DNA of 64,000 nucleotides from Epilithonimonas mollis (GTDB lineage: Bacteria; Bacteroidota; Bacteroidia; Flavobacteriales; Weeksellaceae), in contig NZ_FRAM01000002.1 in NCBI RefSeq assembly GCF_900142325.1, positions 62,001 through 126,000 on the forward strand, written 5' to 3'. Under the pieces are notes generated by a model. The model was given only the letters and a program-made list of their open reading frames with translations. It was not told the DNA's origin and ran no database searches. Position 1 is the first letter of the stretch. Every line of letters starts with the position of its first letter. Positions 53,270-62,395 of this stretch are shown here, piece after piece. Made by a program: the position numbers and the translations under genes.

Positions 53270-53986
53270 ATGAAAAAACTTGTCATTATTCCCACTTACA
53301 ACGAAAAAGAAAACATCGAAAGAATTATTTCGGCTGTATTTGCTTTGCAGCAGGATTTTCATATTTTGGTTGTGGATGACTCATCACCTGACGGAACAGC
53401 GGAGATTGTAAAGCACCTTCGGGAAAAGTATCCGGTTCAGCTGCATCTGACAGTAAGGAAAGTAAAAAACGGCCTGGGAAAAGCCTATATCCACGGATTC
53501 CAATGGGCCATTCATAACGATTATAATTTTATTTTCGAGATGGATGCCGATTTTTCACATAATCCGAAAGATTTAATCAAACTTTACGAAGCATGTAAAA
53601 ATGCGGATATGTCCGTTGGTTCACGATATTCGCAAGGTGTGAATGTGGTTAACTGGCCAATGGGAAGAGTTTTGCTGTCTTATTTTGCATCAAAATATGT
53701 CCGTTTTGTGCTTGGATTGCCAATCCACGATACAACGGCTGGATTTGTTTGCTTCAGAAAGGAAACACTGATCGCCATCGGACTGGATAAGATCAAACTG
53801 AAAGGCTATGGCTTCCAGGTGGAGATGAAATACCGTGTTTTTAAAAAGAATCTCAGAATAGTAGAGGTTCCGATCATTTTTACCGACAGAACCGAAGGTG
53901 AAAGCAAAATGAACGGCGGCATCATCCAGGAGGCTATTTTTGGTGTCCTGAATCTTAAATGGAAAAATCTTATCGGAAAATTATAA
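53270..53986 (+). CDS. Polyprenol monophosphomannose synthase-like glycosyltransferase (GT2)
   Basis: The product has 238 residues from the ATG at 53270. The GT-A fold shows LVIIPTYNEKENIERIISAV, VDDSSPDGTAEIVKHL, the metal-binding FEMDADFSHNPKDLI and GSRYSQGVNVVNWPMGR. It closely follows the dolichyl-phosphate mannose synthase pattern without C-terminal membrane segments. It would transfer mannose or a related sugar to polyprenyl phosphate at the cytoplasmic membrane. It starts an operon with the DUF4296 lipoprotein. Confidence 0.92.
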   Translation: MKKLVIIPTYNEKENIERIISAVFALQQDFHILVVDDSSPDGTAEIVKHLREKYPVQLHLTVRKVKNGLGKAYIHGFQWAIHNDYNFIFEMDADFSHNPKDLIKLYEACKNADMSVGSRYSQGVNVVNWPMGRVLLSYFASKYVRFVLGLPIHDTTAGFVCFRKETLIAIGLDKIKLKGYGFQVEMKYRVFKKNLRIVEVPIIFTDRTEGESKMNGGIIQEAIFGVLNLKWKNLIGKL

Positions 53987-53987
53987 A

Positions 53988-54365
53988 ATGAAGAATCTCA
54001 TATTGTATATATCCATGATTTTCTGCGTTTTGTCCTGTACGGAAGCGATAGAAAAACCGAAAGATATTTTGCCGGAAGATAAAATGTCCGCCATCATTGC
54101 CGATTTTGCCATCAACGAGCAGAGTTATTCTATCGGAACCACTATCAACACGCAAAATGCAACACGCTTTATCCTGAAAAAATATAATGTCACAGGAAAA
54201 CTGTTCACAGACAGCTATAAATATTATATGACAAAACCCGAAACGATGAGGGATATTCTGAACGATGCTCAGAAAATTGTCCTTTCAAAAGATCCGAAGG
54301 CAGAAGGGTTTATCAATAAAAAAATGAAAGAGAACAGCGGGGATTATCCTACGCAAGCGAAATAA
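53988..54365 (+). CDS. DUF4296 family lipoprotein
   Basis: The product has 125 residues with a lipoprotein signal whose lipobox is FCVLSC, so Cys17 should be lipidated. The mature domain (KPKDILPEDKMSAIIADFAI, FTDSYKYYMTKPETMRDIL) is the all-alpha DUF4296, confined to Bacteroidota. Function unknown. It starts one base after the glycosyltransferase stop and precedes tgt by 58 bases, a conserved arrangement in Flavobacteriia as far as I recall. Confidence 0.87.
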   Translation: MKNLILYISMIFCVLSCTEAIEKPKDILPEDKMSAIIADFAINEQSYSIGTTINTQNATRFILKKYNVTGKLFTDSYKYYMTKPETMRDILNDAQKIVLSKDPKAEGFINKKMKENSGDYPTQAK

Positions 54366-54423
54366 TTAATTACGATCCAATTCGGAGAGAAAAATATCCG
54401 AAGGCAGAATTTAAATCATACGA

Positions 54424-55554
54424 ATGAAATTTTTTGAAATCGAGAAATCGTCAGAATCCAAAGCGAGAGCCGGCGTGATAACGACAGATCACGGACAGAT
54501 CCAAACGCCGATTTTTATGCCGGTTGGAACTGTGGCATCGGTAAAAACCGTTCATCAGAGGGAACTGAAAGAAGATATAAAAGCACAGATCATTTTAGGA
54601 AACACATATCACCTGATGCTACGTCCGACGATGGATATTATGGAACAGGCTGGCGGACTTCATAAGTTCATGAACTGGGACAGGCCAATCCTGACAGATT
54701 CAGGCGGTTATCAGGTTTTTTCTCTGGCAAAAAGTAGGAAGATGACGGAAGAAGGCGTAAAATTCAAATCACATATTGACGGAAGCTTCCATTTTATTTC
54801 TCCGGAAAAATCCATGGAAATCCAGAGGCAGATCGGCGCCGATATTTTTATGGCTTTTGATGAGTGTACTCCTTATCCTTGCGAATATGCCCAAGCCAAA
54901 ACATCGATGGAACTGACCCACCGCTGGCTGAAAAGATGTATCGAGTGGACCGAAGAAAACAAAGAATTATATGGCCATAAACAGAGATTATTCCCGATTG
55001 TTCAGGGTTCTACTTACTCAGATCTGAGAAAGATTTCTGCTGAGGTGATTTCAGAATTCGGAGCCGAAGGAAATGCCATTGGTGGGCTTTCCGTGGGCGA
55101 ACCGGAAGAGGAGATGTACAGAATAACGAACGAAGTGACGGATATTCTTTCAAAAGAAAAACCAAGATATCTGATGGGTGTCGGAACACCCTGGAACATC
55201 ATAGAAAGCATCGGACTTGGTGTGGATATGATGGACTGTGTAATGCCGACGAGAAATGCCAGAAATGCAATGCTGTTCACCTGGCAAGGTGTGATGAATA
55301 TGAAGAATGAAAAATGGAAAGCAGACTTTTCGCCTTTGGATGAGTTTGGGACAAGTTTTGTGGATCAGGAATACAGCAAAGCTTATGTACGTCATCTTTT
55401 CGTAGCAAAAGAATATCTGGCAAAACAGATTGCTTCGATTCATAATCTGGCATTTTATCTGGATCTGGTAAAAGTAGCGAGAGAACATATTGTTGCCGGC
55501 GATTTCTATCAATGGAAAGAACAGATTATTCCTCAACTCAAACAGAGATTGTAA
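54424..55554 (+). CDS. tgt: Queuine/preQ1 tRNA-guanine transglycosylase
   Basis: The enzyme swaps guanine 34 of certain tRNAs for preQ1. The product has 376 residues. Typical segments are IFMPVGTVASVKTVHQREL, the nucleophile loop LTDSGGYQVFSLAK, GGLSVGEPEEEMY and MGVGTPWNIIESIGLGVDMM. The C-terminal zinc site CxCxxC is missing: the sequence reads LDEFGTSFVDQEYSKAYVRHLF where most bacteria have three cysteines before the conserved YxxAYLRHL. The final His remains. This appears to be a lineage variant rather than damage, because the flanks are well conserved. Confidence 0.96.
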   Translation: MKFFEIEKSSESKARAGVITTDHGQIQTPIFMPVGTVASVKTVHQRELKEDIKAQIILGNTYHLMLRPTMDIMEQAGGLHKFMNWDRPILTDSGGYQVFSLAKSRKMTEEGVKFKSHIDGSFHFISPEKSMEIQRQIGADIFMAFDECTPYPCEYAQAKTSMELTHRWLKRCIEWTEENKELYGHKQRLFPIVQGSTYSDLRKISAEVISEFGAEGNAIGGLSVGEPEEEMYRITNEVTDILSKEKPRYLMGVGTPWNIIESIGLGVDMMDCVMPTRNARNAMLFTWQGVMNMKNEKWKADFSPLDEFGTSFVDQEYSKAYVRHLFVAKEYLAKQIASIHNLAFYLDLVKVAREHIVAGDFYQWKEQIIPQLKQRL

Positions 55555-55572
55555 TAAAAAGTTATTAAAAAG

Positions 55573-56667
55573 ATGAAAATCATAGACCTTTACGTCATCA
55601 AAAAATACTTGGGAACCCTCATTTTTATGTTGGCGTTGTTGTCTATCATTGTACTGGTAGTAGATGTTCAGTCGAAAACGCCAAGGATTGAAAGCAACGG
55701 ATTTACCGTCGGTTATTTCCTTCTCAATTTTTATCCGTTCTGGATTCTGAATCTGGTTCTGACATTCATGTCCATTCTGGTTTTCATCACCGTTATTTTC
55801 TTCACTTCCCGGATGGCAAATAACACGGAGATTGTTGCCATTGTGAGCAGTGGTGCAAGTTTCCACAGATTTGCAAAACCCTATTTGATTACCTCGATTT
55901 TGATTGCATGCATTACACTGGCGCTCAATCACTTTATTCTTCCCTGGTCCAATATCAAGAAAAATGTCCTGGAACCCTACACCTACAATGCGATCAATAA
56001 AGAGAAACTGTTGGGTAATATGACCATTGCCTCTAACCTGAATCCCAGCGAGTATATTTTCGTAAACAGCTATAACAAAAAAGAAAACAGAGGCTCCGGC
56101 TACATGTATCAGAAATTCGATAAGAATAAAAAGCTGATTTACCAGATCACGGCGATGGACATCCAATGGGAACCAAAGAAAAAGCATTTTATAGTTAATA
56201 ACTATACCGAACGCACGGCCACTAAGAACGACACCGAAATATTAGGAAACGGAATCAGCAAAATTCAGGATTTCAAATTGCCGCCATACGAGCTGTTTCC
56301 TGACAAGCTCGTTGCACAAAATAAAACCACACCCGAACTGCTTGAGATGATCAAGCGTGAAAAAATGAAAGGAAACAACAATGTAACATCCTTTTACAAT
56401 GAGCTTTACCAACGGACATCCATGCCAATATCGATCATTATTCTCACATTTTTGGGACTATCCTTATCCTCGCAGAAAAAAAGGGGCGGACTTGGACTCA
56501 ACCTCGCTTTGGGAATTGCTTTGGCATTTTTATTCGTTTTTTCATTCCAGGTTCTGAACGTTGTTTCTGAAAACAAAACCCTGCCGCCGCTTTTAGCCAT
56601 GTGGCTTCCGAACATTGTTTTCGCACCAGTCGCAGCCTATCTCTATATCAAGAGAGCGAACGAGTAG
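55573..56667 (+). CDS. LptF/LptG family permease
   Basis: The product has 364 residues with the LptF/G layout: membrane segments at about 12-32, 50-80 and 98-118, a periplasmic domain of about 150 residues, and three segments from about 275 to the end (MPISIIILTFLGLSLSSQKK, LGLNLALGIALAFLFVF). It starts MKIIDLYVIKKYLGTLIFML, typical of the family. It should form the membrane part of the transporter that moves LPS to the outer membrane, with a partner gene elsewhere. It lies 18 bases after tgt. Confidence 0.92.
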   Translation: MKIIDLYVIKKYLGTLIFMLALLSIIVLVVDVQSKTPRIESNGFTVGYFLLNFYPFWILNLVLTFMSILVFITVIFFTSRMANNTEIVAIVSSGASFHRFAKPYLITSILIACITLALNHFILPWSNIKKNVLEPYTYNAINKEKLLGNMTIASNLNPSEYIFVNSYNKKENRGSGYMYQKFDKNKKLIYQITAMDIQWEPKKKHFIVNNYTERTATKNDTEILGNGISKIQDFKLPPYELFPDKLVAQNKTTPELLEMIKREKMKGNNNVTSFYNELYQRTSMPISIIILTFLGLSLSSQKKRGGLGLNLALGIALAFLFVFSFQVLNVVSENKTLPPLLAMWLPNIVFAPVAAYLYIKRANE

Positions 56668-56811
56668 TTTTTTTATTTGGGCAGCTTATCCGTCTTCCAC
56701 TCCCGCTTTTTTCTGTCATTGCGAACAGGCAGTGGCTATCAGTACAATTTTTGAAAACCGCAACAACAGAAAAAGAGCTCCATTCAAGCCGGCTGCATGC
56801 CATTCAATTAA
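56668..56811. repeat. Possible interspersed repeat between lptF/G and birA
   Basis: This gap is richer in GC than its surroundings. It contains GGGCAGCTTATCCGTCTTCC, then GTCATTGCGAACAGGCAGTG, then AGCTCCATTCAAGCCGGCTG. Its ends include GCAGC and GCTGC in inverted orientation. I recall similar blocks between genes in Chryseobacterium-like genomes, but cannot search here. No coding capacity on either strand fits. Confidence 0.4.
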
Positions 56812-57522
56812 TCAATAAAGCATTTCAATCTCTTTGTGAAAGAACTTCTGAAGACCCTCATATTCCAGGTCGATCCAGAGGAAACCATTGTTGTCAGCAT
56901 TTTTGACTATGCCATTTTGGCGCAGATTTGATTTTTGAAAAACAGAGATTTCGTCCTTCCTGAAAAGATTAAAATTATAATCTCTCAGAATTTTTTCTTC
57001 AACAGGAATATTATCCATTCTCGAAACCAAATATTCATGAAAGTTTTGAGAAAACAGCATCAAGTCCAGGGTAAAGCCTGTAACAGAAAGTACTGAGCCG
57101 GCTTTTGTGAGATTCGTAAAATCACTTTGCAGCACATTGATCCCGATTCCGATGATGAAATAATCAACATTTCCTACCTTCTTTTTTTCGATGAGGATGC
57201 CGCAGACTTTTTTTCCGTTCAGAATAATGTCGTTTGGCCATTTTATTCTGCAATCCGCATTTGTCAGTTTGTCAAGATAATCCCGAATGACCAGTGCGGT
57301 ATAATAATTGAGAAAGATATCAGAGACTTTGATTTCAGAAGTTTTGATTCCAAAGGAATAAGCGAGATTCTGGTTCGGAACCCCATTCCAGGAATTACCA
57401 TATTGGCCGCGGCCTTTGGTTTGATTAAAAGTAAAAACAGCAGTTGATTCGTCTTCATTCAGGAGCGTGAGGATTTCATCATTTGTAGAAAAACAATTTT
57501 CGAAATGGATTAAAGAGCTCAT
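56812..57522 (-). CDS. birA: Biotin-[acetyl-CoA-carboxylase] ligase
   Basis: The enzyme makes biotinyl-AMP and attaches biotin to the carrier protein of acetyl-CoA carboxylase. The product has 236 residues and lacks the N-terminal helix-turn-helix of E. coli BirA, so it is the monofunctional type. Motifs are FNQTKGRGQYGNSWNGV for the biotinyl-AMP loop, CRIKWPNDIILNGKKVCGIL and IGIGINVLQSDF. It is divergent from rsfS and converges on the lptF/G gene. Confidence 0.95.
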   Translation of the reverse strand: MSSLIHFENCFSTNDEILTLLNEDESTAVFTFNQTKGRGQYGNSWNGVPNQNLAYSFGIKTSEIKVSDIFLNYYTALVIRDYLDKLTNADCRIKWPNDIILNGKKVCGILIEKKKVGNVDYFIIGIGINVLQSDFTNLTKAGSVLSVTGFTLDLMLFSQNFHEYLVSRMDNIPVEEKILRDYNFNLFRKDEISVFQKSNLRQNGIVKNADNNGFLWIDLEYEGLQKFFHKEIEMLY

Positions 57523-57581
57523 TTATGAAAACTTTATGAGATTATGAGTCACTAAACAAAAGATAAATAGATAAAAATCAA

Positions 57582-57589
57582 TAAATTTG
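57582..57589 (+). promoter_or_regulatory. Putative -7 box of rsfS
   Basis: TAAATTTG is a full match to TAnnTTTG, 20 bases before the ATG; no clear -33 box is visible. Confidence 0.4.
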
Positions 57590-57609
57590 CAATTACACAA
57601 TTTTTTTGA

Positions 57610-57972
57610 ATGAGTAAAAGTACAGAAAAACAATTATTAATCGATAAAATCGTAGAATCGATTCAGGATACAAAAGGCGAAGACATCCAGATCTTCGATT
57701 TATCAGGCATAGAAAATTCAGTCGCAGATACATTCGTCATCTGTAGCGGAAACTCAAACACGCAGGTTTCTGCAATCGCTGGTAATATAGAAAAAAAAGT
57801 AAGAAACGAAATACAGGAAAGACCTTGGCATGTAGAAGGTACGGAAAATGCAATGTGGGTTCTGGTAGATTATGTTTCTGTGGTAGTGCACGTTTTCCAG
57901 AGACAGATCCGAGAATATTATGACATCGAGGAACTTTGGGGTGATGCTAAAATCACAAAAATAGAAAGTTAA
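57610..57972 (+). CDS. rsfS: Ribosomal silencing factor RsfS
   Basis: RsfS binds ribosomal protein L14 and blocks subunit joining, for example in starvation. The product has 120 residues. Family signatures are ENSVADTFVICSGNSNTQVS, RPWHVEGTENAMWVLVDY and VVHVFQRQIREYYDIEELWG. It starts an operon with ftsH 43 bases downstream, and the following LUD, cdsA and psd genes are on the same strand. Confidence 0.96.
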   Translation: MSKSTEKQLLIDKIVESIQDTKGEDIQIFDLSGIENSVADTFVICSGNSNTQVSAIAGNIEKKVRNEIQERPWHVEGTENAMWVLVDYVSVVVHVFQRQIREYYDIEELWGDAKITKIES

Positions 57973-58014
57973 AAGATGCGGACAAGGCATCATCAATTAT
58001 TTTAAAAAATAAGA

Positions 58015-59976
58015 ATGAATAACAAAGGATTCAACTGGTTCATACCCGTTTTATTGGGACTGATTTTACTCATATTTCTTCCGGGACTTTTGGGAGATTC
58101 TATGGTGAAAAATATCGATGAAAAAGATTTTTACGGTTTGGTTCAGCAAGGTAAGGTCAATGAAGTAATGGTTTACAAGGACAATTCTAAAGTTGATGTC
58201 TACCTTACAAAACAAGCGAAAGAAGAACTGCAAAAAGGTGAAAAGAAAAGCGACCCGCTTTCAGCCATTAATATCAAGCCAACACCTGATTTTGTATTGA
58301 CTTACGGTGACCTGAGATATTTTCAGGAAAAATTTGATACAATCAATTCCAAACTGCCAAAACAGGCAAGGATGGAGTTTGGTAAAAGCCAGAGTGGATT
58401 TTCCGAGATTTTATTTACCATTGCTCTTTGGGGCGGGGTTTTCGCACTGATCTATTTTTTTATTTTCAGAAAAATGGGTGGAGGAGCAGGTGGTCCTGGC
58501 GGTCAGATTTTCAGTATTGGTAAATCAAGAGCAAAGTTATTTGATGAGAAGGATAAGATCCAGGTAACATTCAAGGATGTTGCAGGTTTGGAAGGGGCAA
58601 AAGAAGAAGTTCAGGAAGTTGTAGATTTCTTGAAAAATTCCGAAAAATATACAAAACTGGGAGGTAAAATCCCGAAAGGTGTCCTTTTGGTCGGTCCTCC
58701 GGGAACAGGTAAAACTTTACTTGCAAAAGCTGTTGCCGGTGAAGCAAAAGTACCTTTCTTCTCCCTGTCTGGATCTGATTTTGTAGAGATGTTTGTAGGT
58801 GTAGGTGCTTCTAGGGTCAGAGACCTTTTTGCACAGGCCAAAGCAAAATCGCCGGCGATCATCTTTATCGATGAGATTGATGCGATTGGTAGAGCAAGAG
58901 GAAAAGGAAATTTCACAGGAGGTAATGACGAACGCGAAAACACTCTGAATCAGTTACTTACGGAAATGGATGGTTTCGGAACAGATACGAATGTCATCGT
59001 CATGGCTGCCACTAACAGAGCGGATATCCTGGATAAAGCTTTAATGAGAGCCGGTCGTTTCGACAGGTCAATCTATGTCGACCTGCCAGAACTTCACGAG
59101 AGAAAACAGATTTTTGATGTTCATTTGGCTAAGATAAAACTGGATCAGAATATTGACAGAGAGTTTCTGGCAAAACAGACACCGGGATTCAGTGGAGCAG
59201 ATATAGCAAATGTCTGCAATGAAGCAGCACTGATTGCAGCAAGAAACTCACATGAATCGGTTACCAAGCAGGATTTCCTTGACGCAGTTGACAGGATTAT
59301 CGGCGGGCTTGAGAAAAAGAATAAAGCCATCAAGCCATCAGAAAAAAGAAGAGTTGCCTTCCACGAAGCTGGTCACGCCACGATTTCCTGGCTGGTAGAA
59401 CATGCAGCACCGCTTCTGAAAGTAACCATAGTTCCAAGAGGTCGTTCTCTGGGCGCAGCCTGGTATCTTCCGGAAGAGAGACAACTGACCACAACAGAAC
59501 AAATGCTGGATGAGATCTGTGCCACACTTGGCGGCAGAGCTGCTGAACAGGCTGTTTTTGGTAATATTTCAACTGGTGCATTGTCAGATTTGGAAAGAGT
59601 TACGAAACAGGCTCAGGCAATGGTGACGATCTATGGTCTGAATGACAAGGTAGGAAATATTTCTTACTATGACAGTTCCGGACAGTCAGAGTACAGCTTC
59701 GGAAAACCTTATTCTGAACAGACTGCAAAGCTTATTGACGAAGAGATCTCGAAACTGATAGAAACACAATACCAAAGAGCAGTTAATATACTGACAGAAA
59801 ATAGAGACAAACTGGATGCGCTGGCTCAGAAATTATTAGAGAAAGAAGTCATTTTCAGAGAAGATCTGGAAGATATCTTCGGAAAACGTGCCTGGGATCC
59901 GGAATTAACGGAAAAACCAGTGTCGAGTGTAGATAATCCTGAAGATGCAGGAAATGTCTTAAACACAGAGAGTTAA
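58015..59976 (+). CDS. ftsH: ATP-dependent zinc metalloprotease FtsH
   Basis: FtsH is a hexameric membrane protease that degrades damaged membrane proteins and regulators. The product has 653 residues, with two membrane segments (about 6-24 and 127-147) around a periplasmic domain. The AAA module has [16 protein letters not shown] near residue 228, Walker [14 protein letters not shown] and the second region of homology [20 protein letters not shown]. The zinc site is [12 protein letters not shown] near 448. Complete and typical; a clear terminator follows. Confidence 0.97.
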   Translation: MNNKGFNWFIPVLLGLILLIFLPGLLGDSMVKNIDEKDFYGLVQQGKVNEVMVYKDNSKVDVYLTKQAKEELQKGEKKSDPLSAINIKPTPDFVLTYGDLRYFQEKFDTINSKLPKQARMEFGKSQSGFSEILFTIALWGGVFALIYFFIFRKMGGGAGGPGGQIFSIGKSRAKLFDEKDKIQVTFKDVAGLEGAKEEVQEVVDFLKNSEKYTKLGGKIPKGVLLVGPPGTGKTLLAKAVAGEAKVPFFSLSGSDFVEMFVGVGASRVRDLFAQAKAKSPAIIFIDEIDAIGRARGKGNFTGGNDERENTLNQLLTEMDGFGTDTNVIVMAATNRADILDKALMRAGRFDRSIYVDLPELHERKQIFDVHLAKIKLDQNIDREFLAKQTPGFSGADIANVCNEAALIAARNSHESVTKQDFLDAVDRIIGGLEKKNKAIKPSEKRRVAFHEAGHATISWLVEHAAPLLKVTIVPRGRSLGAAWYLPEERQLTTTEQMLDEICATLGGRAAEQAVFGNISTGALSDLERVTKQAQAMVTIYGLNDKVGNISYYDSSGQSEYSFGKPYSEQTAKLIDEEISKLIETQYQRAVNILTENRDKLDALAQKLLEKEVIFREDLEDIFGKRAWDPELTEKPVSSVDNPEDAGNVLNTES

Positions 59977-60001
59977 TCACTTTGCTGTAAATAAAATTCA
60001 T

Positions 60002-60031
60002 AAAAAATCCTGGTCAAACCAGGATTTTTTC
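60002..60031 (+). terminator. Terminator after ftsH
   Basis: AAAAAATCCTGGT and ACCAGGATTTTTT flank a CAA loop; the stem is 13 pairs and ends in a T run. Confidence 0.92.
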
Positions 60032-60074
60032 ATTAAAACAATATTTTGGTTTTTAGAGTATTATAAATATTCTT

Positions 60075-60082
60075 TACATTTG
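60075..60082 (+). promoter_or_regulatory. Putative -7 box of the LUD-cdsA-psd operon
   Basis: TACATTTG fits TAnnTTTG; a T run at about 60051-60054 is 20 bp upstream. The TTG start at 60111 would follow a leader of about 20 nt. Confidence 0.45.
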
Positions 60083-60110
60083 TAATAATTAATAAAAAAC
60101 CGCAGAAAAA

Positions 60111-60689
60111 TTGAGTCTTTTTAAAAAACTCGTCAACAAAATAATGAATCACCCCGAAGAGGAGGAGCCGGATGTTACAAAACTGGCAGATCAACTTCGT
60201 GATGCTGATCTGGACTACAAGTTTGCACAGCTTTTTACGCATTCTGGTGGTTTCTTCAATTATTGTGCAGATGAGTCTGAGGCTTTGCAAACGCTCAACC
60301 AGATTATTAAGATAGAACAGATCAGCAATGTATTCTGCTGGGATCAGGATCTGAGAAATTTTCTGGATGTTATCAAAACACCATATTCACCGGAGCTTTT
60401 GGAAGAGAATGATGCTGCGTTCATCACCTGCGAATATCTTATAGCCTTTGATGGCAGGATTATGCTTTCCCATAACAATATTTTGCACTACCATTCATCA
60501 AGATTACCTGGAAAGATTATCATTATGGCTAATGTTTCTCAGATCGCCAGCAATCTGAATGAAGCTATGATGAAGGTAAAACGCGCCGGAAATCTTAAGA
60601 ATCTGACTTCTATAAGCGGCAGTCAATCTAAATTGGATACACCGAATAAGGATAATACCAAACTTTTCTTACTTTTGCTGGAAGATTAA
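60111..60689 (+). CDS. LUD domain protein (LutC/YkgG-like)
   Basis: The product has 192 residues with a TTG start (LSLFKKLVNKIMNHPEEEE). The C-terminal 120 residues (SNVFCWDQDLRNFLDVIKTP, AAFITCEYLIAFDGRIMLSH, SRLPGKIIIMANVSQIASNL) match the LUD fold of the LutC group. LutC proteins take part in lactate oxidation with LutA and LutB, which are absent here. Given the phospholipid genes downstream, its role is open. Confidence 0.8.
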   Translation: MSLFKKLVNKIMNHPEEEEPDVTKLADQLRDADLDYKFAQLFTHSGGFFNYCADESEALQTLNQIIKIEQISNVFCWDQDLRNFLDVIKTPYSPELLEENDAAFITCEYLIAFDGRIMLSHNNILHYHSSRLPGKIIIMANVSQIASNLNEAMMKVKRAGNLKNLTSISGSQSKLDTPNKDNTKLFLLLLED

Positions 60690-60698
60690 ACCTCAGTT

Positions 60699-61574
60699 TT
60701 GGATAAAAATTTCATTCAGCGTTCATTGTCAGGACTTGTTTATGTCCTTATCATAGCAATTTGTACAACACCCCTTGGAGAGAGTCTCTTCAGCGGCTTT
60801 CTGCCGCAAGTCAAACAACAGTACCTTTTCTACGGATTGATATCGTTCTTCGTTGTCGTTGGTCTTTTTGAATGCATCAGAATTATGAAGTTCGATAACA
60901 GCATATACAAATGGCTGGTTTTCCCGATTTCGGCATTCATCTATTACAGATTTACGAAACGGTTTTTTTACCACGGTTTCTTCTTTGACATCAACTTCAG
61001 TGAGATGCTTTCATTGGCATTGATCCCGATCGCCGCTATCACACTTTTTAAATTTCCGAAAGAACTTTACTTTGAAAATGGGAAACTAATATTCACAGTG
61101 GTATATTTGGCATTACCCTTTGGATTTGCACTTGGCTTACCAAGATTCAGCACGCTCGATCCGGAAAAATCATTCAGTTTAGAAGTCTTCATGCTTTTTG
61201 TGTTGATCTGGAGCAGCGATACATTTGCTTATCTGACGGGTAAATTCTTTGGAAAACATAAGATGGCACCGAGAATTTCGCCCAAAAAAACCTGGGAAGG
61301 ATTTGCAGGTGGTGTTGTTCTGACCCTCATTCTGGGTTTCTTTGTAGAGCAATATTTTCCTGAACTGAGAGGTAACTGGATGGTTGTGGGATTTTTGGTC
61401 TCAGTTTTTGCACCATTAGGCGATTTGGTAGAAAGTCAGCTAAAACGTAGTTTTGCAGTCAAGGACAGTGGCAATATTATACCGGGTCACGGAGGTGTTT
61501 TGGACAGGCTTGATAGTTTTATTATCTGTGCACCAGTTATTTACTTATATTTTATTTTAGAGAAACTATTTTAG
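60699..61574 (+). CDS. cdsA: Phosphatidate cytidylyltransferase
   Basis: CdsA makes CDP-diacylglycerol from phosphatidate and CTP, the branch point of phospholipid synthesis. The product has 291 residues with a TTG start and about eight membrane segments. The C-terminal signature is complete: SDTFAYLTGKFFGKHKMAPR, SPKKTWEGFAGG and KDSGNIIPGHGGVLDRLDS with the catalytic Asp and Lys. It lies nine bases after the LUD gene and 11 before psd, so the pathway genes are together. Confidence 0.96.
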   Translation: MDKNFIQRSLSGLVYVLIIAICTTPLGESLFSGFLPQVKQQYLFYGLISFFVVVGLFECIRIMKFDNSIYKWLVFPISAFIYYRFTKRFFYHGFFFDINFSEMLSLALIPIAAITLFKFPKELYFENGKLIFTVVYLALPFGFALGLPRFSTLDPEKSFSLEVFMLFVLIWSSDTFAYLTGKFFGKHKMAPRISPKKTWEGFAGGVVLTLILGFFVEQYFPELRGNWMVVGFLVSVFAPLGDLVESQLKRSFAVKDSGNIIPGHGGVLDRLDSFIICAPVIYLYFILEKLF

Positions 61575-61585
61575 AAAAGGCATAT

Positions 61586-62239
61586 ATGAAATTACATAAA
61601 GAGTCAAAAGGAACACTGATCGTGGCGATCCTGTTCATTGCATTTATCGGCGTTATATCCGTTTACTATCTGCAATTATGGTCATTGGTTATTATGATTC
61701 CGTTGTTGATAATGCTGGGTTTGATTTTCTGGTTTTTCCGGGTTCCAAAAAGGGCAATTCTGGACCATACAGAAAATGTAATCGCACCGGTTGACGGAAA
61801 AGTCGTGATGATAAAAGAAGTTTTTGAAAACGAGGTTCTGAAGGACAACTGTATTCAGGTTTCTATTTTCATGTCCCCGCTCAATGTCCATATCTGCCGT
61901 TATCCGGTAAGCGGCGATGTGATCTATAAAAAATACCATCCCGGAAAGTATCTTGTTGCCTGGCATGAGAAATCTTCAACTGAGAACGAAAGAACTACCA
62001 TTGCTGTGAAAAGTCTGACCAATCATCAGGTCGTGTTCCGCCAGATTGCAGGTTATGTTGCAAGAAGGATCGTTTTCTACTGTAATCTCGAAGACAAGGC
62101 CAAAGCCGGCCACGAGTTCGGATTCATCAAGTTCGGTTCGAGAATGGATGTTTTTCTACCTTTGGATACAGAGATTCTTTGTAAAATAGGAGACAAGACA
62201 AAAGGAGGCCTGGATGTCATTGCAAGAATGAGGGATTAA
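61586..62239 (+). CDS. psd: Phosphatidylserine decarboxylase, short type
   Basis: Psd forms phosphatidylethanolamine. The product has 217 residues. An N-terminal membrane hairpin (about 8-50, TLIVAILFIAFIGVISVYYL) precedes the core: VIAPVDGKVVMIKEV, QVSIFMSPLNVHICRYPVSG, KYLVAWHEKSSTENERT and the self-cleavage site KFGSRMDVFLP. There Ser near residue 187 should become the pyruvoyl group. This is the short, archaeal-like family usual in Bacteroidota. With CdsA upstream it supports local phosphatidylethanolamine synthesis. Confidence 0.94.
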   Translation: MKLHKESKGTLIVAILFIAFIGVISVYYLQLWSLVIMIPLLIMLGLIFWFFRVPKRAILDHTENVIAPVDGKVVMIKEVFENEVLKDNCIQVSIFMSPLNVHICRYPVSGDVIYKKYHPGKYLVAWHEKSSTENERTTIAVKSLTNHQVVFRQIAGYVARRIVFYCNLEDKAKAGHEFGFIKFGSRMDVFLPLDTEILCKIGDKTKGGLDVIARMRD

Positions 62240-62257
62240 TATCCAATTAGAATTAGG

Positions 62258-62283
62258 AGAGACTTATTAAAGTCTCTTTTTGT
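62258..62283 (+). terminator. Terminator after psd
   Basis: AGAGACTT (62258-62265) and AAGTCTCT (62270-62277) form an eight-pair stem with an ATTA loop and a T run. Confidence 0.88.
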
Positions 62284-62300
62284 TTTATCCCAGGAAACGG

Positions 62301-62332
62301 ACAATTCGGTCAGTATATTTTACGATTCGGTC
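62301..62332 (+). promoter_or_regulatory. Direct repeats with 21-bp period, possible LytTR regulator site
   Basis: ACAATTCGGTC (62301-62311) and ACGATTCGGTC (62322-62332) differ at one base and lie exactly 21 bp apart, two helical turns. They sit 31 bp before the -7-like box TACTTTTG (62364-62371) of the hydrolase gene. LytTR regulators bind this type of paired repeat; which regulator acts here is not known. Confidence 0.5.
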
Positions 62333-62363
62333 GGATAATTTTCTTTTTGCTGACTATTCACTA

Positions 62364-62371
62364 TACTTTTG
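62364..62371 (+). promoter_or_regulatory. Putative -7 box of the secreted hydrolase gene
   Basis: TACTTTTG is a full match to TAnnTTTG, 24 bases before the ATG at 62396. A canonical -33 box is missing at the right distance, which would suit an activator-dependent promoter. Confidence 0.45.
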
Positions 62372-62395
62372 AATCATTAAATAAATTTAAAAACA

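Noticed and set aside
55150-56187. Minus-strand frame of 345 codons opposite tgt and lptF/G
   Set aside because: It spans two well-supported genes on the other strand and its composition is not that of a real protein.
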